64,000 nt of DNA from Arthrobacter subterraneus (lineage in GTDB: Bacteria; Actinomycetota; Actinomycetes; Actinomycetales; Micrococcaceae). Where the stretch lies: contig NZ_FNDT01000010.1 of the NCBI RefSeq assembly GCF_900099735.1, positions 62,001 through 126,000 on the forward strand. Direction: 5' to 3'. Made by a program: the position numbers and the translations under genes. The notes beneath the pieces are model-generated. The model was given only the letters and a program-made list of their open reading frames with translations. It was not told the origin of the DNA and made no database searches. This document shows positions 32,842-41,793 of the stretch, piece after piece; position 1 is the first letter of the stretch, and the number at the start of each line of letters is the position of its first letter.

Positions 32842-34541
32842 TGGGATTCAACGTCGTCGAAGCAGGCATCGCGGACCTCCGCGAAGCCCTTGAAACGGGC
32901 CAGGTGACCAGCGAGGAACTCGTCGAGTCCTATCTGAACCGCATCGCGGCCTATGACCACGCGGGTATCCGGCTCAACTCCGTGATTGTGATGAATCCGG
33001 AGGTCCTGGCGAAAGCCCGCGCCTCGGACGAGCGCAGAAAAAACGGGAAAACGCTCAGCCCGCTGGACGGAATCCCGTACACGGCCAAGGACAGCTACCG
33101 GGTCAAAGGCCTCACCGTCGCCGCGGGATCCCCGGCATTCCAGGGTCTCATCGCACAGCAGGACGCCTTCACCATCGGCCGGCTCCGGAGCGCCGGAGCC
33201 ATCCTGATCGGGCTCACCAACATGCCACCGATGGCCAACGGCGGCATGCAGCGCGGCGTCTACGGCAGGGCGGAAAGCCCCTACAACGCCGAGTATCTCC
33301 CGGCCGCGTTCGCCTCCGGTTCTTCCAACGGGTCCGGCACGGCGACGGCGGCCAGTTTCGCAGCGTTCGGACTGGCGGAGGAAACGTGGTCCTCCGGCCG
33401 CGCCCCGGCATCGAACAACGGACTGTGCGCGTACACGCCCTCGCGGGGAGTCATCTCCGCCCGGGGTAACTGGCCGCTGGTGCCGACCATGGACGTGGTG
33501 GTCCCGCATGCGCGCACCATGGCGGACCTGCTCGAGGTCCTCGACATCATCGTCGCCGATGACACCGAGACCCGCGGCGACTTCTGGCGCGTCCAGCCCT
33601 GGGTGTCCATTCCGCGTGCGTCCGAGGTGCGCCCGCCCTCTTACCTGTCCCTGGCGGCAGGTGCCGGCGCGCTGAAGGGGAAGCGCTTCGGTGTGCCGCG
33701 CATGTACATCAACAAGGATCACGACGCCGGCACCGCGCCAATGCCCGGAATCGGCGGCCCCACAGGCCAACGGATCCAGACGCGCCCATCCGTCATTGCG
33801 CTCTGGGAGGCGGCGCGGTGCGACCTGGAACGCGCGGGCGCGGAGGTGGTCGAGGTCGACTTCCCGGCGGTGTCCAACTACGAGGGCGATCGGCCGGGAG
33901 CGCCAACCATCCGGACACGCGGCTTGGTGAGCCCGGAGTACCTCCAGCGGGAGATCATGGACCTGAGCGCGTGGGCGTGGAACGACTTCCTCGACGCGAA
34001 CGGGGATCCGCAGATGCCGAGCCTCAAGCAGGTTGACGGCGCGGCCATCTTCCCGGCACCGGACGGCGCACTCCCGGACCGCTACACCGGGTTCGACGAC
34101 GACATCGCCGAGTACCCCGACGTCATCCGCGCCAACGAGGGCCTGCAGCTGGCCGACATCCCGCACCTCGAGGAAGGCCTGCGCGGACTGGAGGAAACCC
34201 GCCGGACTGACCTCCATGACTGGATGGACGAGCACGGACTGGACGCCGTGATTTTCCCGGCAGCGGCCGACGTCGGCCCCGCTGACAGCGACACGAACGT
34301 CGCCTCGGCGGACCTCGCCTGGCGCAACGGCGTCTGGGTGTCCAACGGCAATCTGGTCCCGCGCCACCTGGGCATCCCGACGGTCACGGTGCCGATGGGC
34401 GTGATGGCTGATACCGGCATGCCGGTGGGGCTCACCTTCGCAGGCAAGGCCTACTCCGACAATGACCTGCTGCGCCTCGCGGCGGCTTTCGAGGCAACCG
34501 GGTCGCGGCGGGTGGCTCCACCGAGGACGCCGGCGCTCTAA
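32841..34541 (+). CDS. Amidase-signature enzyme in the polyamine operon
   Basis: This 566-residue amidase-signature protein carries the Ser-Ser-Lys triad region. The Lys lies in IPYTAKDSYRVKGL, the cis-Ser in ASGSSNGSGTATAASFAAFG and the nucleophile region in EETWSSGRAPASNNGLCAYTPS. The last block departs somewhat from the usual GTDxGGSIR. C-terminal LGIPTVTVPMGVMADTGMPVGLTF is typical. Standard N-carbamoylputrescine amidase is a nitrilase-family enzyme and is absent here. The operon position suggests this unrelated amidase hydrolyses N-carbamoylputrescine to putrescine, or processes another polyamine amide. Start and stop of the preceding gene overlap (TAATG). Confidence 0.85.
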   Translation: MGFNVVEAGIADLREALETGQVTSEELVESYLNRIAAYDHAGIRLNSVIVMNPEVLAKARASDERRKNGKTLSPLDGIPYTAKDSYRVKGLTVAAGSPAFQGLIAQQDAFTIGRLRSAGAILIGLTNMPPMANGGMQRGVYGRAESPYNAEYLPAAFASGSSNGSGTATAASFAAFGLAEETWSSGRAPASNNGLCAYTPSRGVISARGNWPLVPTMDVVVPHARTMADLLEVLDIIVADDTETRGDFWRVQPWVSIPRASEVRPPSYLSLAAGAGALKGKRFGVPRMYINKDHDAGTAPMPGIGGPTGQRIQTRPSVIALWEAARCDLERAGAEVVEVDFPAVSNYEGDRPGAPTIRTRGLVSPEYLQREIMDLSAWAWNDFLDANGDPQMPSLKQVDGAAIFPAPDGALPDRYTGFDDDIAEYPDVIRANEGLQLADIPHLEEGLRGLEETRRTDLHDWMDEHGLDAVIFPAAADVGPADSDTNVASADLAWRNGVWVSNGNLVPRHLGIPTVTVPMGVMADTGMPVGLTFAGKAYSDNDLLRLAAAFEATGSRRVAPPRTPAL

Positions 34542-34551
34542 CGGACCGCTT

Positions 34552-34902
34552 CTAGAGCGTCGTAACGAGCCCGGCCACCTTTTCGAGCGCGCCCGGAACC
34601 AGGGAGTAGTACGCCCAGGTGCCCCGCTTCTCGCGGTGCAGCAGGCCGGCCTCAACCAGGATCTTCAGGTGGTGGGAGACGGTCGGCTGCCCGAGATCCA
34701 GCGGCTCCGTCAGGTCGCAGACGCACGCCTCGCCGGACTCGCCGGCCTTCACGATGGAGAGCAGCCGCAGCCGGTTCGGGTCAGCCAGTGCCTTGAATAT
34801 GGCGGCCCGCTGCTGCGCATCCTCGCTGCTGAGAGCGGGCTGATCCGACGGGAGGCAGCAGGCGGCGTCCAGCGTCGTTTCAAGGGTTTGCGCAGTGTTC
34901 AT
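34552..34902 (-). CDS. arsR: ArsR-type arsenite-responsive repressor
   Basis: This 116-residue winged-helix repressor releases DNA on binding As(III) or Sb(III). Recognition helix: GQPTVSHHLKILVEAGLL. Candidate metal ligands are the N-terminal Cys15-Cys16 pair and Cys60/Cys62 in ACVCDL. The N-terminal Cys pair matches the site described for Corynebacterium glutamicum ArsR, which uses Cys15, Cys16 and Cys55. It is divergent from acr3 with an inverted repeat in between, giving self-regulation and control of the resistance operon. I start it at 34902 since the upstream extension runs into acr3. Confidence 0.92.
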   Translation of the reverse strand: MNTAQTLETTLDAACCLPSDQPALSSEDAQQRAAIFKALADPNRLRLLSIVKAGESGEACVCDLTEPLDLGQPTVSHHLKILVEAGLLHREKRGTWAYYSLVPGALEKVAGLVTTL

Positions 34903-34923
34903 GAACCCATTATGCACCTTGGA

Positions 34924-34962
34924 TTGACAATGATCGATATAGCTGGTGGTATTCATATCGAT
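34924..34962. promoter_or_regulatory. ars operator/promoter region
   Basis: An 8-bp perfect inverted repeat, ATCGATAT (34933-34940) and ATATCGAT (34955-34962), lies between divergent arsR and acr3. TTGACA at 34924-34929 is a good -35 for acr3. Repressor bound to the repeat would cover both promoters. The assignment to ArsR is by position. Confidence 0.7.
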
Positions 34963-34990
34963 TCCCATCAATCTATCTCGCAGGAGACGC

Positions 34991-36088
34991 GTGAGCACCC
35001 AGACTGCACCCTTGCCCCCCGGAGGCGCGCCGGCCGCCGTCGTCGGCAAGCTGTCCACCCTCGATCGCTTCCTTCCCGTCTGGATCATCGCCGCAATGGT
35101 CCTGGGGCTGGTCCTCGGTGCGCTGATCCCCGGGCTGAATATGGCGCTGGAGGCTGTGAAGATCGGTGAAGTGTCGCTGCCGATCGCCGTCGGGCTGTTG
35201 GTCATGATGTATCCGGTGCTGGCCAAGGTCCGCTATGACCAGACGCACCGGGTGATGGCCGACCGCAAACTGATGGCGGCATCTCTTGCACTCAACTGGC
35301 TGCTGGCGCCGGCCTTCATGTTCGCCCTGGCGTGGATCTTCCTGCCCGACCTGCCCGAATACCGCACCGGCCTCATCATCGTGGGCCTCGCCCGCTGTAT
35401 CGCGATGGTGATGATCTGGAATGACCTCGCGTGCGGTGACCGTGAGGCCGCCGCGGTGCTGGTGTTCATCAACTCGGTGTTCCAGGTCCTCGCGTTCGGC
35501 GCCCTCGGCTGGTTCTACCTCCAGCTCCTGCCCTCCTGGCTCGGTCTTCCCACCACCAGCGCCGACTTCTCCTTCTGGGCCATCACCGCCTCCGTCCTCA
35601 TCTTCCTCGGGATCCCGCTGCTGGCCGGATTTCTCACCCGCACCGTCGGCGAGAAGGCCCGCGGCCGCGACTGGTATGAGAACACGTTCCTGCCCAGGCT
35701 CGGCCCGTGGGCGCTGTACGGCCTGCTCTTCACCATCGTGCTGCTCTTCGCGCTGCAGGGTGAGACGATCACCGCCCGCCCGCTCGACGTCGCCCGGATC
35801 GCCCTGCCGCTGCTCGTCTACTTCCTCGTTGTTTTCGGGGCCGGTATGCTGACCGGCAAATGGCTCGGTCTCGGTTATGCGAGGACGACGACGCTGGCCT
35901 TCTCCGCCGCTGGAAACAACTTCGAACTGGCCATCGCGGTGGCGATCGGCACCTTCGGGGTCACCTCCGGGCAGGCCCTGGCCGGCGTCGTCGGACCGTT
36001 GATCGAGGTGCCCGTCCTCGTTGCGCTTGTCTATGTTGCCCTCTGGGTGCAGAAGCGATTCTTCGCTCCTGCACCGCTGTCCGCCTAA
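34991..36088 (+). CDS. acr3: ACR3-family arsenite efflux permease
   Basis: This 365-residue membrane protein with about ten helices exports As(III). Characteristic blocks are LSTLDRFLPVWIIAAMVLGL, the conserved ARCIAMVMIWNDLACGD containing the essential Cys of ACR3 proteins, FINSVFQVLAFGALGWFY and TLAFSAAGNNFELAIAVAI. The start is GTG at 34991 with an AGGAG ribosome site. It is first in an operon with arsC and trxB and is divergent from arsR. Confidence 0.95.
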   Translation: MSTQTAPLPPGGAPAAVVGKLSTLDRFLPVWIIAAMVLGLVLGALIPGLNMALEAVKIGEVSLPIAVGLLVMMYPVLAKVRYDQTHRVMADRKLMAASLALNWLLAPAFMFALAWIFLPDLPEYRTGLIIVGLARCIAMVMIWNDLACGDREAAAVLVFINSVFQVLAFGALGWFYLQLLPSWLGLPTTSADFSFWAITASVLIFLGIPLLAGFLTRTVGEKARGRDWYENTFLPRLGPWALYGLLFTIVLLFALQGETITARPLDVARIALPLLVYFLVVFGAGMLTGKWLGLGYARTTTLAFSAAGNNFELAIAVAIGTFGVTSGQALAGVVGPLIEVPVLVALVYVALWVQKRFFAPAPLSA

Positions 36089-36105
36089 CCCTTCAGGAGA
36101 CCCTC

Positions 36106-36537
36106 ATGACTTCAGAGACCACAGATTCCGCCAAAAAGCCTTCCGTCCTTTTCGTCTGCGTGCACAACGCCGGGCGCTCCCAGATGGCGGCGGCGTTCCT
36201 CACCACCCTGTCGAAGGGTGCCATCGAGGTCCGCTCCGCCGGATCGCAGCCGGCCGAGAAGATCAACCCGTCCGCGGTGGAAGCCATGGCGGAGGTCGGC
36301 ATCGACATGAGCAGTGAGATTCCGAAGGTCCTCACCACCGAGGCCGTCAAGGAATCCGACGTCGTCATCACCATGGGCTGCGGCGATGAGTGCCCGTACT
36401 TCCCCGGCAAGCGCTACGAGGACTGGGTGCTGGAGGATCCGGCGGGCAAGGGCGTCGAATCCGTCCGGCCCATCCGCGATGAAATCCGTGGCCGCATCGA
36501 AGGGCTCATCGAATCCCTGATCCCCGCAACGAAGTAG
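36106..36537 (+). CDS. arsC: Arsenate reductase, low-molecular-weight-phosphatase type
   Basis: This enzyme reduces As(V) to As(III) for export by Acr3. The 143-residue protein has the P-loop CVHNAGRS near residue 18 and the downstream [18 protein letters not shown], where the Cys pair takes part in thiol relay. The arrangement is closest to mycothiol- or thioredoxin-linked ArsC of actinobacteria, and the adjacent thioredoxin reductase gene fits either. AGGAG lies well placed upstream, 17 bp after acr3. Confidence 0.93.
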   Translation: MTSETTDSAKKPSVLFVCVHNAGRSQMAAAFLTTLSKGAIEVRSAGSQPAEKINPSAVEAMAEVGIDMSSEIPKVLTTEAVKESDVVITMGCGDECPYFPGKRYEDWVLEDPAGKGVESVRPIRDEIRGRIEGLIESLIPATK

Positions 36538-36550
36538 CAGGAGAACACTC

Positions 36551-37528
36551 ATGGCCACGCAACAGTTGATCATCATCGGATCCGGGCCCGCCGGGTACAC
36601 GGCTGCCATCTACGCGGCACGCGCAGGGCTGACACCTTTGGTGCTGGCCGGATCCGTCACCGCCGGCGGCGCGCTGATGAACACCACCGAGGTGGAGAAC
36701 TTCCCCGGTTTCCCCGCAGGAGTGCAGGGCCCGGAACTGATGGAAGGCCTGCAGGAGCAGGCGGAAAAGTTCGGTGCGCAGGTAGTGTTCGACGACGTCA
36801 CGGAGGTCGATCTGACCGGTCACCTCAAGCGCGTAGTCACCGGCGGCGGAGAATCCCACGAGGCTGTTGCGGTGATTCTCGCGACCGGGTCCGCGTACAA
36901 GGAGCTCGGCCTGCCGGAGGAGAAGAAGTTCAGCGGGCACGGCCTGTCCTGGTGCGCCACCTGCGACGGATTCTTCTTCCGGGACCAGGACATCGTTGTT
37001 GTCGGCGGCGGTGACTCGGCCATGGAGGAGGCAACGTTCCTCACCCGGTTTGCCCGGTCAGTGACCGTGGTGGTCCGCCGCGACGAGCTGCGTGCCTCCA
37101 GGATCATGGCGCAGCGTGCCAAGGACAACCCGAAGATCAGTTTCGCGTGGCATTCCGCGGTCACGGCCATCCATGGCGATGACAAGGTCACCGGCGTGAC
37201 GCTCACGGATACCCGCAGCGGTGAAACCCGCGAGCATGCCGCGACCGGCATTTTCGTAGCGATCGGGCACCTGCCCCGCACGGAACTTGTGGCCGGGCAG
37301 ATCGACCTCGACGACGAAGGCTACATCAAGGTCGATTCCCCCACCACGGTCACCAACCGGTCGGGCGTCTTTGCCTGCGGCGACGCGGTGGACCACCGGT
37401 ACCGGCAGGCCATCACCGCGGCCGGCACCGGATGCGCAGCAGCGCTCGACGCCGAACGGTACCTTGCGGCGCTTGAGGATGCGGACAGCATCGCGACCGC
37501 CATGGTCGAGGAACCGACGCACGGCTAG
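36551..37528 (+). CDS. trxB: Thioredoxin-disulfide reductase of the ars operon
   Basis: This 325-residue FAD/NADPH enzyme has [22 protein letters not shown] at the FAD site, the redox-active [10 protein letters not shown] and the NADPH site [51 protein letters not shown] is near the end. Its place directly after arsC, 13 bp away with its own AGGAG site, suggests it renews the thiol donor during arsenate reduction. It may be a second, arsenic-dedicated copy beside a housekeeping trxB elsewhere; this is inference. Confidence 0.92.
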   Translation: MATQQLIIIGSGPAGYTAAIYAARAGLTPLVLAGSVTAGGALMNTTEVENFPGFPAGVQGPELMEGLQEQAEKFGAQVVFDDVTEVDLTGHLKRVVTGGGESHEAVAVILATGSAYKELGLPEEKKFSGHGLSWCATCDGFFFRDQDIVVVGGGDSAMEEATFLTRFARSVTVVVRRDELRASRIMAQRAKDNPKISFAWHSAVTAIHGDDKVTGVTLTDTRSGETREHAATGIFVAIGHLPRTELVAGQIDLDDEGYIKVDSPTTVTNRSGVFACGDAVDHRYRQAITAAGTGCAAALDAERYLAALEDADSIATAMVEEPTHG

Positions 37529-37594
37529 AGCGGATGCGGCTCGTCCCCGTCGGCAGGCCTGCCATTGCCGAGCGGTCATGGCATGCTGGGAGGC

Positions 37595-38143
37595 GTGCCT
37601 ACACGACCACCATCACGGGTTCTCTTCTACGGGGTGACAGGGAGCGGTAAGTCGTCGGCTGCGCACGCCTACGCGAAAGCATCGGGTTTGCCTGAGTACT
37701 CGGCGGACGATGACATCGGTTGGTTCCCGGGGTGGCAGCAGCGGGCAGTTGAAGAACAGCGCCGGCTAGCTGCGGACATCGCTTCCCGTGAGGAGTGGGT
37801 TCTCGACAGTGCCTATGCCACGTGGCGGGATATGGTCCTTCCCCGCGCGGAGCTCATTGTGGCATTGGACTACCCGCGCTGGGTTTCGCTGTCCCGGCTC
37901 CTTCGCCGGTCTCTCTACAGGGCGGTGAACGGTCAGCTCGTCTGCAACGGGAACACCGAATCCTTCCGGCGTCTGCTGGCCAGGGATTCCATCATTTGGT
38001 GGCACTTCCAGAGCTTCACGAGAAAGCGTCAGGTCATCCAGGCGATGAAAGCCGATCCGGCCCTTCCCCCGGTCATTGTATTCAAGAGACCGCGGGACCT
38101 TAGCCGGTGGTTGTCTCACGTGCACAGCGCCAGTGCCGCCTGA
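37595..38143 (+). CDS. P-loop nucleotide-binding protein (adenylate-kinase-like / FlaR-type)
   Basis: This is a protein of about 182 residues with a Walker A motif VLFYGVTGSGKSSAAHAYA at its start and a kinase-like lid region. WVLDSAYATWRDMVLPRAELIVALDYPRWVSLSRLLRR resembles topology-modulation or adenylate-kinase-like proteins. The phosphate acceptor is unknown. The start is unsure: GTG at 37595 begins the conserved fold but sits only one base after GGGAGG. Upstream ATG (37583) or TTG (37565) codons are possible. It is probably a separate unit from the ars operon. Confidence 0.8.
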   Translation: MPTRPPSRVLFYGVTGSGKSSAAHAYAKASGLPEYSADDDIGWFPGWQQRAVEEQRRLAADIASREEWVLDSAYATWRDMVLPRAELIVALDYPRWVSLSRLLRRSLYRAVNGQLVCNGNTESFRRLLARDSIIWWHFQSFTRKRQVIQAMKADPALPPVIVFKRPRDLSRWLSHVHSASAA

Positions 38144-38192
38144 GCGTTGCAGTTCTCAGGGGTATCAGAGTCGCGAGTAGCGCGTGAGGCAG

Positions 38193-38693
38193 TCAATGGC
38201 TAAACGGTTCGCGGGTTAGGCGGACGATCGGCACCTGTGTTCCAAGGAGGTCATGCATTTTGGAAGCGCCGTCCGGGAGGAAGCCGTTGCGGCGATAGAA
38301 TGCGTCTGCTCGGGGATTGTCGGAGGCCATCCACAGGAAAGCGGGTTCATCCTTCAAGGCTGCGTCCAACAGTTGTTGTCCAACGCCGGTGCCGTGGTGC
38401 GCGGCGAGGACGTAGAGGCCTTCGAGTTCCAGCGGCCGGGGTGCTTCGCGATCAATTTTGCGGCTCGCCGCGGCCCACCCGACGCCGGTGCCCGTTCCTG
38501 TCTTTGCGACCCAGACCCCTGTTGTTCCTCGTCCGATGATTTCGGCCCATCGCGCGGCTCGCGTCTCAACGTCCAATCTGGCAAGGGTTTCGCGCGGAAT
38601 GAGGTGAGCGTAGGTTTCTTGCCAGGCTTGAATGTGGACCTGCGCGATGTTGTACGCGTCCTCCTGGTCACCCTTGACGATGGTTATTGTCAT
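38193..38693 (-). CDS. GNAT-family N-acetyltransferase
   Basis: This 166-residue acetyltransferase shows VHIQAWQETYAHLIP, LEGLYVLAAHHGTGVGQQLLDAAL (the acetyl-CoA pyrophosphate loop Q/R-x-x-G-x-G/A appears as HHGTGVGQQLL) and ADAFYRRNGFLPDG. The substrate cannot be told from sequence. It is convergent with the P-loop gene and just downstream of the UPF0303 gene on the same strand. Confidence 0.9.
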   Translation of the reverse strand: MTITIVKGDQEDAYNIAQVHIQAWQETYAHLIPRETLARLDVETRAARWAEIIGRGTTGVWVAKTGTGTGVGWAAASRKIDREAPRPLELEGLYVLAAHHGTGVGQQLLDAALKDEPAFLWMASDNPRADAFYRRNGFLPDGASKMHDLLGTQVPIVRLTREPFSH

Positions 38694-38731
38694 TCCTCGC
38701 CTGTTCCTGATAGCGGAGGAAGGCGACGCTC

Positions 38732-39280
38732 CTACGCCGCAGCCTTCTTCTTCCGCCGGGTGAACTTGGTCAGCCCCTCGACGACCAGTTCATGATCGGC
38801 TTTCTGTGGAAGACCGGAGACAGTGACGACGGCGACCGGTCCGGTTCCGCGCACAATGATCGGGAAGGCTCCGCCATGTGCGGCGTACGCCGACTCATCG
38901 AACCAGGCGTTGTCCTCCATCCGGCGTCCTCCGAGCCGTCCGCGCAGGCTGACCAGCAGGGACGGGACCCCGTAGCGCTCAACGGTGCGGGCCTTCTTCT
39001 CGACCCAGAAGTCGTTGTCCAAAGTCGCCCCTGGCAGCGAGACATGGAACAGGATGTGTGTTCCGCGGCGGATGTCGACGGCCACTGGCATGTCCCGTTG
39101 AGTGGCAAGCTCCACGATCAGCAGGCCAAGGGCAAGCGCGTCCTCCTGGTTGAATTTCGCTAGTTGAAGCTTGCGGGTCTCTTCCTCGATACGGCCGATC
39201 AATGCTTCGAGGGCGGGCTGGGACTGCTCTCCGGAGGCGTCCGGGTCGAACTCAACCTCTGAACTCTGGTTCTCAGTCAC
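38732..39280 (-). CDS. UPF0303 / HbpS-like haem-degrading-domain protein
   Basis: This 182-residue protein has the UPF0303 pattern: LLIVELATQRDMPVAVDIRR, HVSLPGATLDNDFWVEKKARTVERYG and AAHGGAFPIIVRGTGPVAVVTVSGLPQKADHELVVEGL. Related proteins bind haem or flavin-like ligands or serve as redox sensors, but the cytosolic UPF0303 members have no settled role. The C-terminus is a Lys/Arg/Ala tail. The start is GTG at 39280; the ribosome site GAGGAGAGAG is somewhat distant. Confidence 0.85.
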   Translation of the reverse strand: MTENQSSEVEFDPDASGEQSQPALEALIGRIEEETRKLQLAKFNQEDALALGLLIVELATQRDMPVAVDIRRGTHILFHVSLPGATLDNDFWVEKKARTVERYGVPSLLVSLRGRLGGRRMEDNAWFDESAYAAHGGAFPIIVRGTGPVAVVTVSGLPQKADHELVVEGLTKFTRRKKKAAA

Positions 39281-39394
39281 GTAGCGTCTCTCTCCTCGGC
39301 GGCGGACTCAATGTACGAGCCTATCGGAACGCCGGAGAGCACTGTTGGAGGGCAATGTCCCCTTGCGGATCCGAGACCGATCGGGACGGGCAAA

Positions 39395-39437
39395 GGCCGG
39401 GGCGCCTTCACAATGATGTGAAGGCGCCCCGGCCGGT
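39395..39437 (-). terminator. Rho-independent-type terminator of the MatC-like transporter gene
   Basis: A perfect 18-bp GC-rich stem (39395-39412 with 39417-39434) and a four-base loop lie 26 bp after the transporter stop. On the minus strand it is followed by TTT. It would also weakly block plus-strand transcription, which reads GGTTTT beyond the stem. Confidence 0.85.
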
Positions 39438-39459
39438 TTTCCGAGCGCGACGGCCGGTT

Positions 39460-40818
39460 TTAGCCGATGCCGAGCTGAACGAAGACGAACCAGACCAGCA
39501 GCGGCACGACGGCGATCATGGCGATCGCCCAGAGCAGCAGGGCGCGGAAGAACATCCGCTCATCCTTCGGCTGGGCGCTGGCCATCAGCAAAGCGCCGCT
39601 GGTGGACATTGGACTGACATCCACGACAGAGGAACTGATGGCGATGGCGGTGACCACGCCGATCGGGGTCAACATCGGGTCCAGGGCAATCGGAGTGACG
39701 ACAGGGCTGATGACGCCCAGCGTTCCGGTGGTCGACGCGAACGCAGAAACCATTCCGACGACGTAGCTGGTGACCAGAGCGGCGATGGAGCCGTTGCCGA
39801 GGCTCTCGATGCCCGCCTGCAGTTCATCAAGGGCGCCCATCGCTTCAAGCATGCCCACGTAGGTGACGATGCCGGTGACCAGGATGATCGCGCTCCAGGG
39901 CATGCTCTCCATGGCAGGTTTCTGCACTCCGGGGTTCACCGCGATCAGCACGAGCGAGAGGATCAGTGAGGCGACGCCGACGTCGATGCCGAACACGGTT
40001 GTCAGCACCAGCAGCGAGACCAGGGCAACGAGCGTGAGGATGCGCATGGGCGTGACTGGAACCTTGGTGACCGTCCGGGTTTCCGTGCGCACGGCCGTGA
40101 GAGTAGCGGTGCCGGCAGGTGTGCCACCGCCGGAGGGTGAGATGCCCGCACCGGATGTACCGCCGTCGTCGTTGGTTCTGGCAGCGCTGCCGCCATCTTC
40201 GCGCTTGGCGGCACGGCGCTTCATGATGCTCTGAATCACTACATAGGCAATGAGGGCGAGCACAGCGTTGAAGAGGAAGCAGTACACGAAGAGCTTCCAG
40301 GAATCACCGGACGCACCGGCACTGTCCAGCATCTGGTTTCCCAACACGCCGAACGGGTTCACCGGTGAGAATGCCCCTGCGTTGGCGCCCTGAACGATCA
40401 CCAGGCCCATGGCGAGCGTGCTGATTCCAAAGCGCATGCCCAGCGCGAGCGCAACAGGTGCCACGATCGCGATGGCAGCGGGCGTGAAGGCGCCCGCGGC
40501 GGCCAGCGAGGCCGTGAGCAGGAACATCAGGATGGGAACCAGCACCTTGCGGTCCCCGGCCAGCCGCTCACACCAGTAGGCGAGCAGGTCGATGGTCCCG
40601 GTGACCCGCACAATCGCAAAGAGCAGTGTGGCTCCGACGAGGATGAAGAAAAGACCGGCGGGGAATGCACCGATCACTTCCTTGATATCGAGCCCGGCCA
40701 GCAGCGGTCCGACAATGAAGGCCGCGACGACGGCGATCAGTCCCGCGTTGACACGAGTGAATGATCCCCAGGCGAAGGCAGCGATGAGAACGAGGAAGGC
40801 AATGAGGGCGAGTGACAT
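39460..40818 (-). CDS. MatC-type dicarboxylate carrier
   Basis: This 452-residue membrane protein begins with the MatC_N-like region (LIAVVAAFIVGPLLAGLDIKEVIGAFPAGLFFILVGATLLFAI). Two transporter halves are separated by a hydrophilic Gly/Ala/Ser-rich loop at about residues 205-255. Segments AGAFSPVNPFGVLGNQML and TTGTLGVISPVVTPIAL carry the discontinuous-helix prolines of ion-coupled dicarboxylate carriers. Genetic linkage with a maleate-isomerase-like gene ten bases upstream suggests uptake of maleate or a related C4 acid. Transcription ends at the hairpin 39395-39437. Confidence 0.87.
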   Translation of the reverse strand: MSLALIAFLVLIAAFAWGSFTRVNAGLIAVVAAFIVGPLLAGLDIKEVIGAFPAGLFFILVGATLLFAIVRVTGTIDLLAYWCERLAGDRKVLVPILMFLLTASLAAAGAFTPAAIAIVAPVALALGMRFGISTLAMGLVIVQGANAGAFSPVNPFGVLGNQMLDSAGASGDSWKLFVYCFLFNAVLALIAYVVIQSIMKRRAAKREDGGSAARTNDDGGTSGAGISPSGGGTPAGTATLTAVRTETRTVTKVPVTPMRILTLVALVSLLVLTTVFGIDVGVASLILSLVLIAVNPGVQKPAMESMPWSAIILVTGIVTYVGMLEAMGALDELQAGIESLGNGSIAALVTSYVVGMVSAFASTTGTLGVISPVVTPIALDPMLTPIGVVTAIAISSSVVDVSPMSTSGALLMASAQPKDERMFFRALLLWAIAMIAVVPLLVWFVFVQLGIG

Positions 40819-40827
40819 GGTGCTGCC

Positions 40828-41640
40828 CTACTTCACAGCCGGAACGAGGTCGCCGGCGAGAAGACGCCCGGCACCCGAAATCGCCGGCGTGTGGCCGAGG
40901 GCCTTGAGGATCTCATAGGTGGTTGCGACGGCGGCAGTGATTACCGGCACCCCGAGCTGATCCTCAGCGGTCTGAACCGCAGCCAGCGACGGCATCTGCA
41001 CGCACGCCGAGAGAATCACAGCGTCAACGCCCTCGCGATTCAGCTTCTGGGCAATGCCGGGAAGCTGCTGCGGGTCCAGACGTCCCACTTCGAGATTGTT
41101 GTCAACGGACAGGGAAACCGAATCGACAACCTCGATGCCGGCGCCTTCGATGTAATCGGCGACGGTCTGGGTGAGTGCCGGAACGTACGGGGTCACCATG
41201 GCGATGCGGCGCGCGCCCATCTCCTGGAGAGTGCGGACGAGTGCACCGGCGCTGCTGGTGACCTCGGCCGGGTGTCCGTTGTTGGCCGCAGCGTCGGCGA
41301 TCGTCTGCTCTGATCCGACGTGCGCGTTTGGCCCCTGCGCCATGACGGCGACAAGGCAGGCGTAGGCGATCACGTCGACGTCGGCGTCGGACACCGACGC
41401 GGCGCAGTCAGCAGCCTTGCCCACCATGGCGGCGAGCTCTTCCCGGTTGACCCTCTTCATACCGGCCCGGGCGGAGTGAAAGGTGTAACGGTGTCCGGTG
41501 GCTTGGGACTGGCGCCGGAAAAGCTCCGGCAGTTCCGTTTCCATCGTGGTGTTGGAGCTCGGGACAATAAGCCCAATACGGGAGGTGTTCGCCGGCGCCT
41601 GGGCCGGTTCTGTTTCGCAACATGCAGCAGCGGTGTTCAT
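40828..41640 (-). CDS. Maleate cis-trans isomerase-like Asp/Glu racemase-superfamily enzyme
   Basis: This 270-residue enzyme has RIGLIVPSSNTTMETELPE at the start of the fold, as in maleate isomerase. It has two well-placed cysteines: C95 in IAYACLVAVMAQ and C213 in ILSACVQMPSL. Maleate isomerase uses such a pair to convert maleate to fumarate without cofactor. Arylmalonate decarboxylase and hydantoin racemase are related alternatives. The first 18 residues are a Cys-containing extension, and a later start is possible. It is followed by a dicarboxylate carrier and faces an IclR regulator, which supports use of maleate or a related acid. Confidence 0.87.
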   Translation of the reverse strand: MNTAAACCETEPAQAPANTSRIGLIVPSSNTTMETELPELFRRQSQATGHRYTFHSARAGMKRVNREELAAMVGKAADCAASVSDADVDVIAYACLVAVMAQGPNAHVGSEQTIADAAANNGHPAEVTSSAGALVRTLQEMGARRIAMVTPYVPALTQTVADYIEGAGIEVVDSVSLSVDNNLEVGRLDPQQLPGIAQKLNREGVDAVILSACVQMPSLAAVQTAEDQLGVPVITAAVATTYEILKALGHTPAISGAGRLLAGDLVPAVK

Positions 41641-41676
41641 ATGCGTCCTTCACGACGTTGTGTTTGTGGCTCCACA

Positions 41677-41720
41677 CCCATAAACCCGTGTGGTGGGTTG
41701 TTATCCCATAATGTGGGTTG
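41677..41720. promoter_or_regulatory. Repeated motifs in the maleate-gene / IclR control region
   Basis: The divergent spacer has CCCATAA twice (41677-41683 and 41705-41711) and TGGGTTG twice (41694-41700 and 41714-41720). These form overlapping direct and inverted repeats such as CCCA-TAATG-TGGG. IclR regulators bind paired imperfect palindromes in just such spacers. The assignment is by position and repetition only. Confidence 0.55.
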
Positions 41721-41793
41721 CATCACGACATGTCAAAACGGCCTGTGTTCCGCTACTACGATGGACGCGTCGATTCTCTTGAAAGGCCTCTCC

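Noticed and set aside
34534-34559. CGCTCTA...TAGAGCG repeat between amidase and arsR as terminator
   Set aside because: Stem is only 7 bp with a 12-base loop and no T-run; too weak to claim.
32724-34655. 643-codon minus-strand frame opposite the amidase
   Set aside because: High GC content creates long antisense frames. The plus strand has the amidase motifs and ribosome coupling, the minus strand has none.
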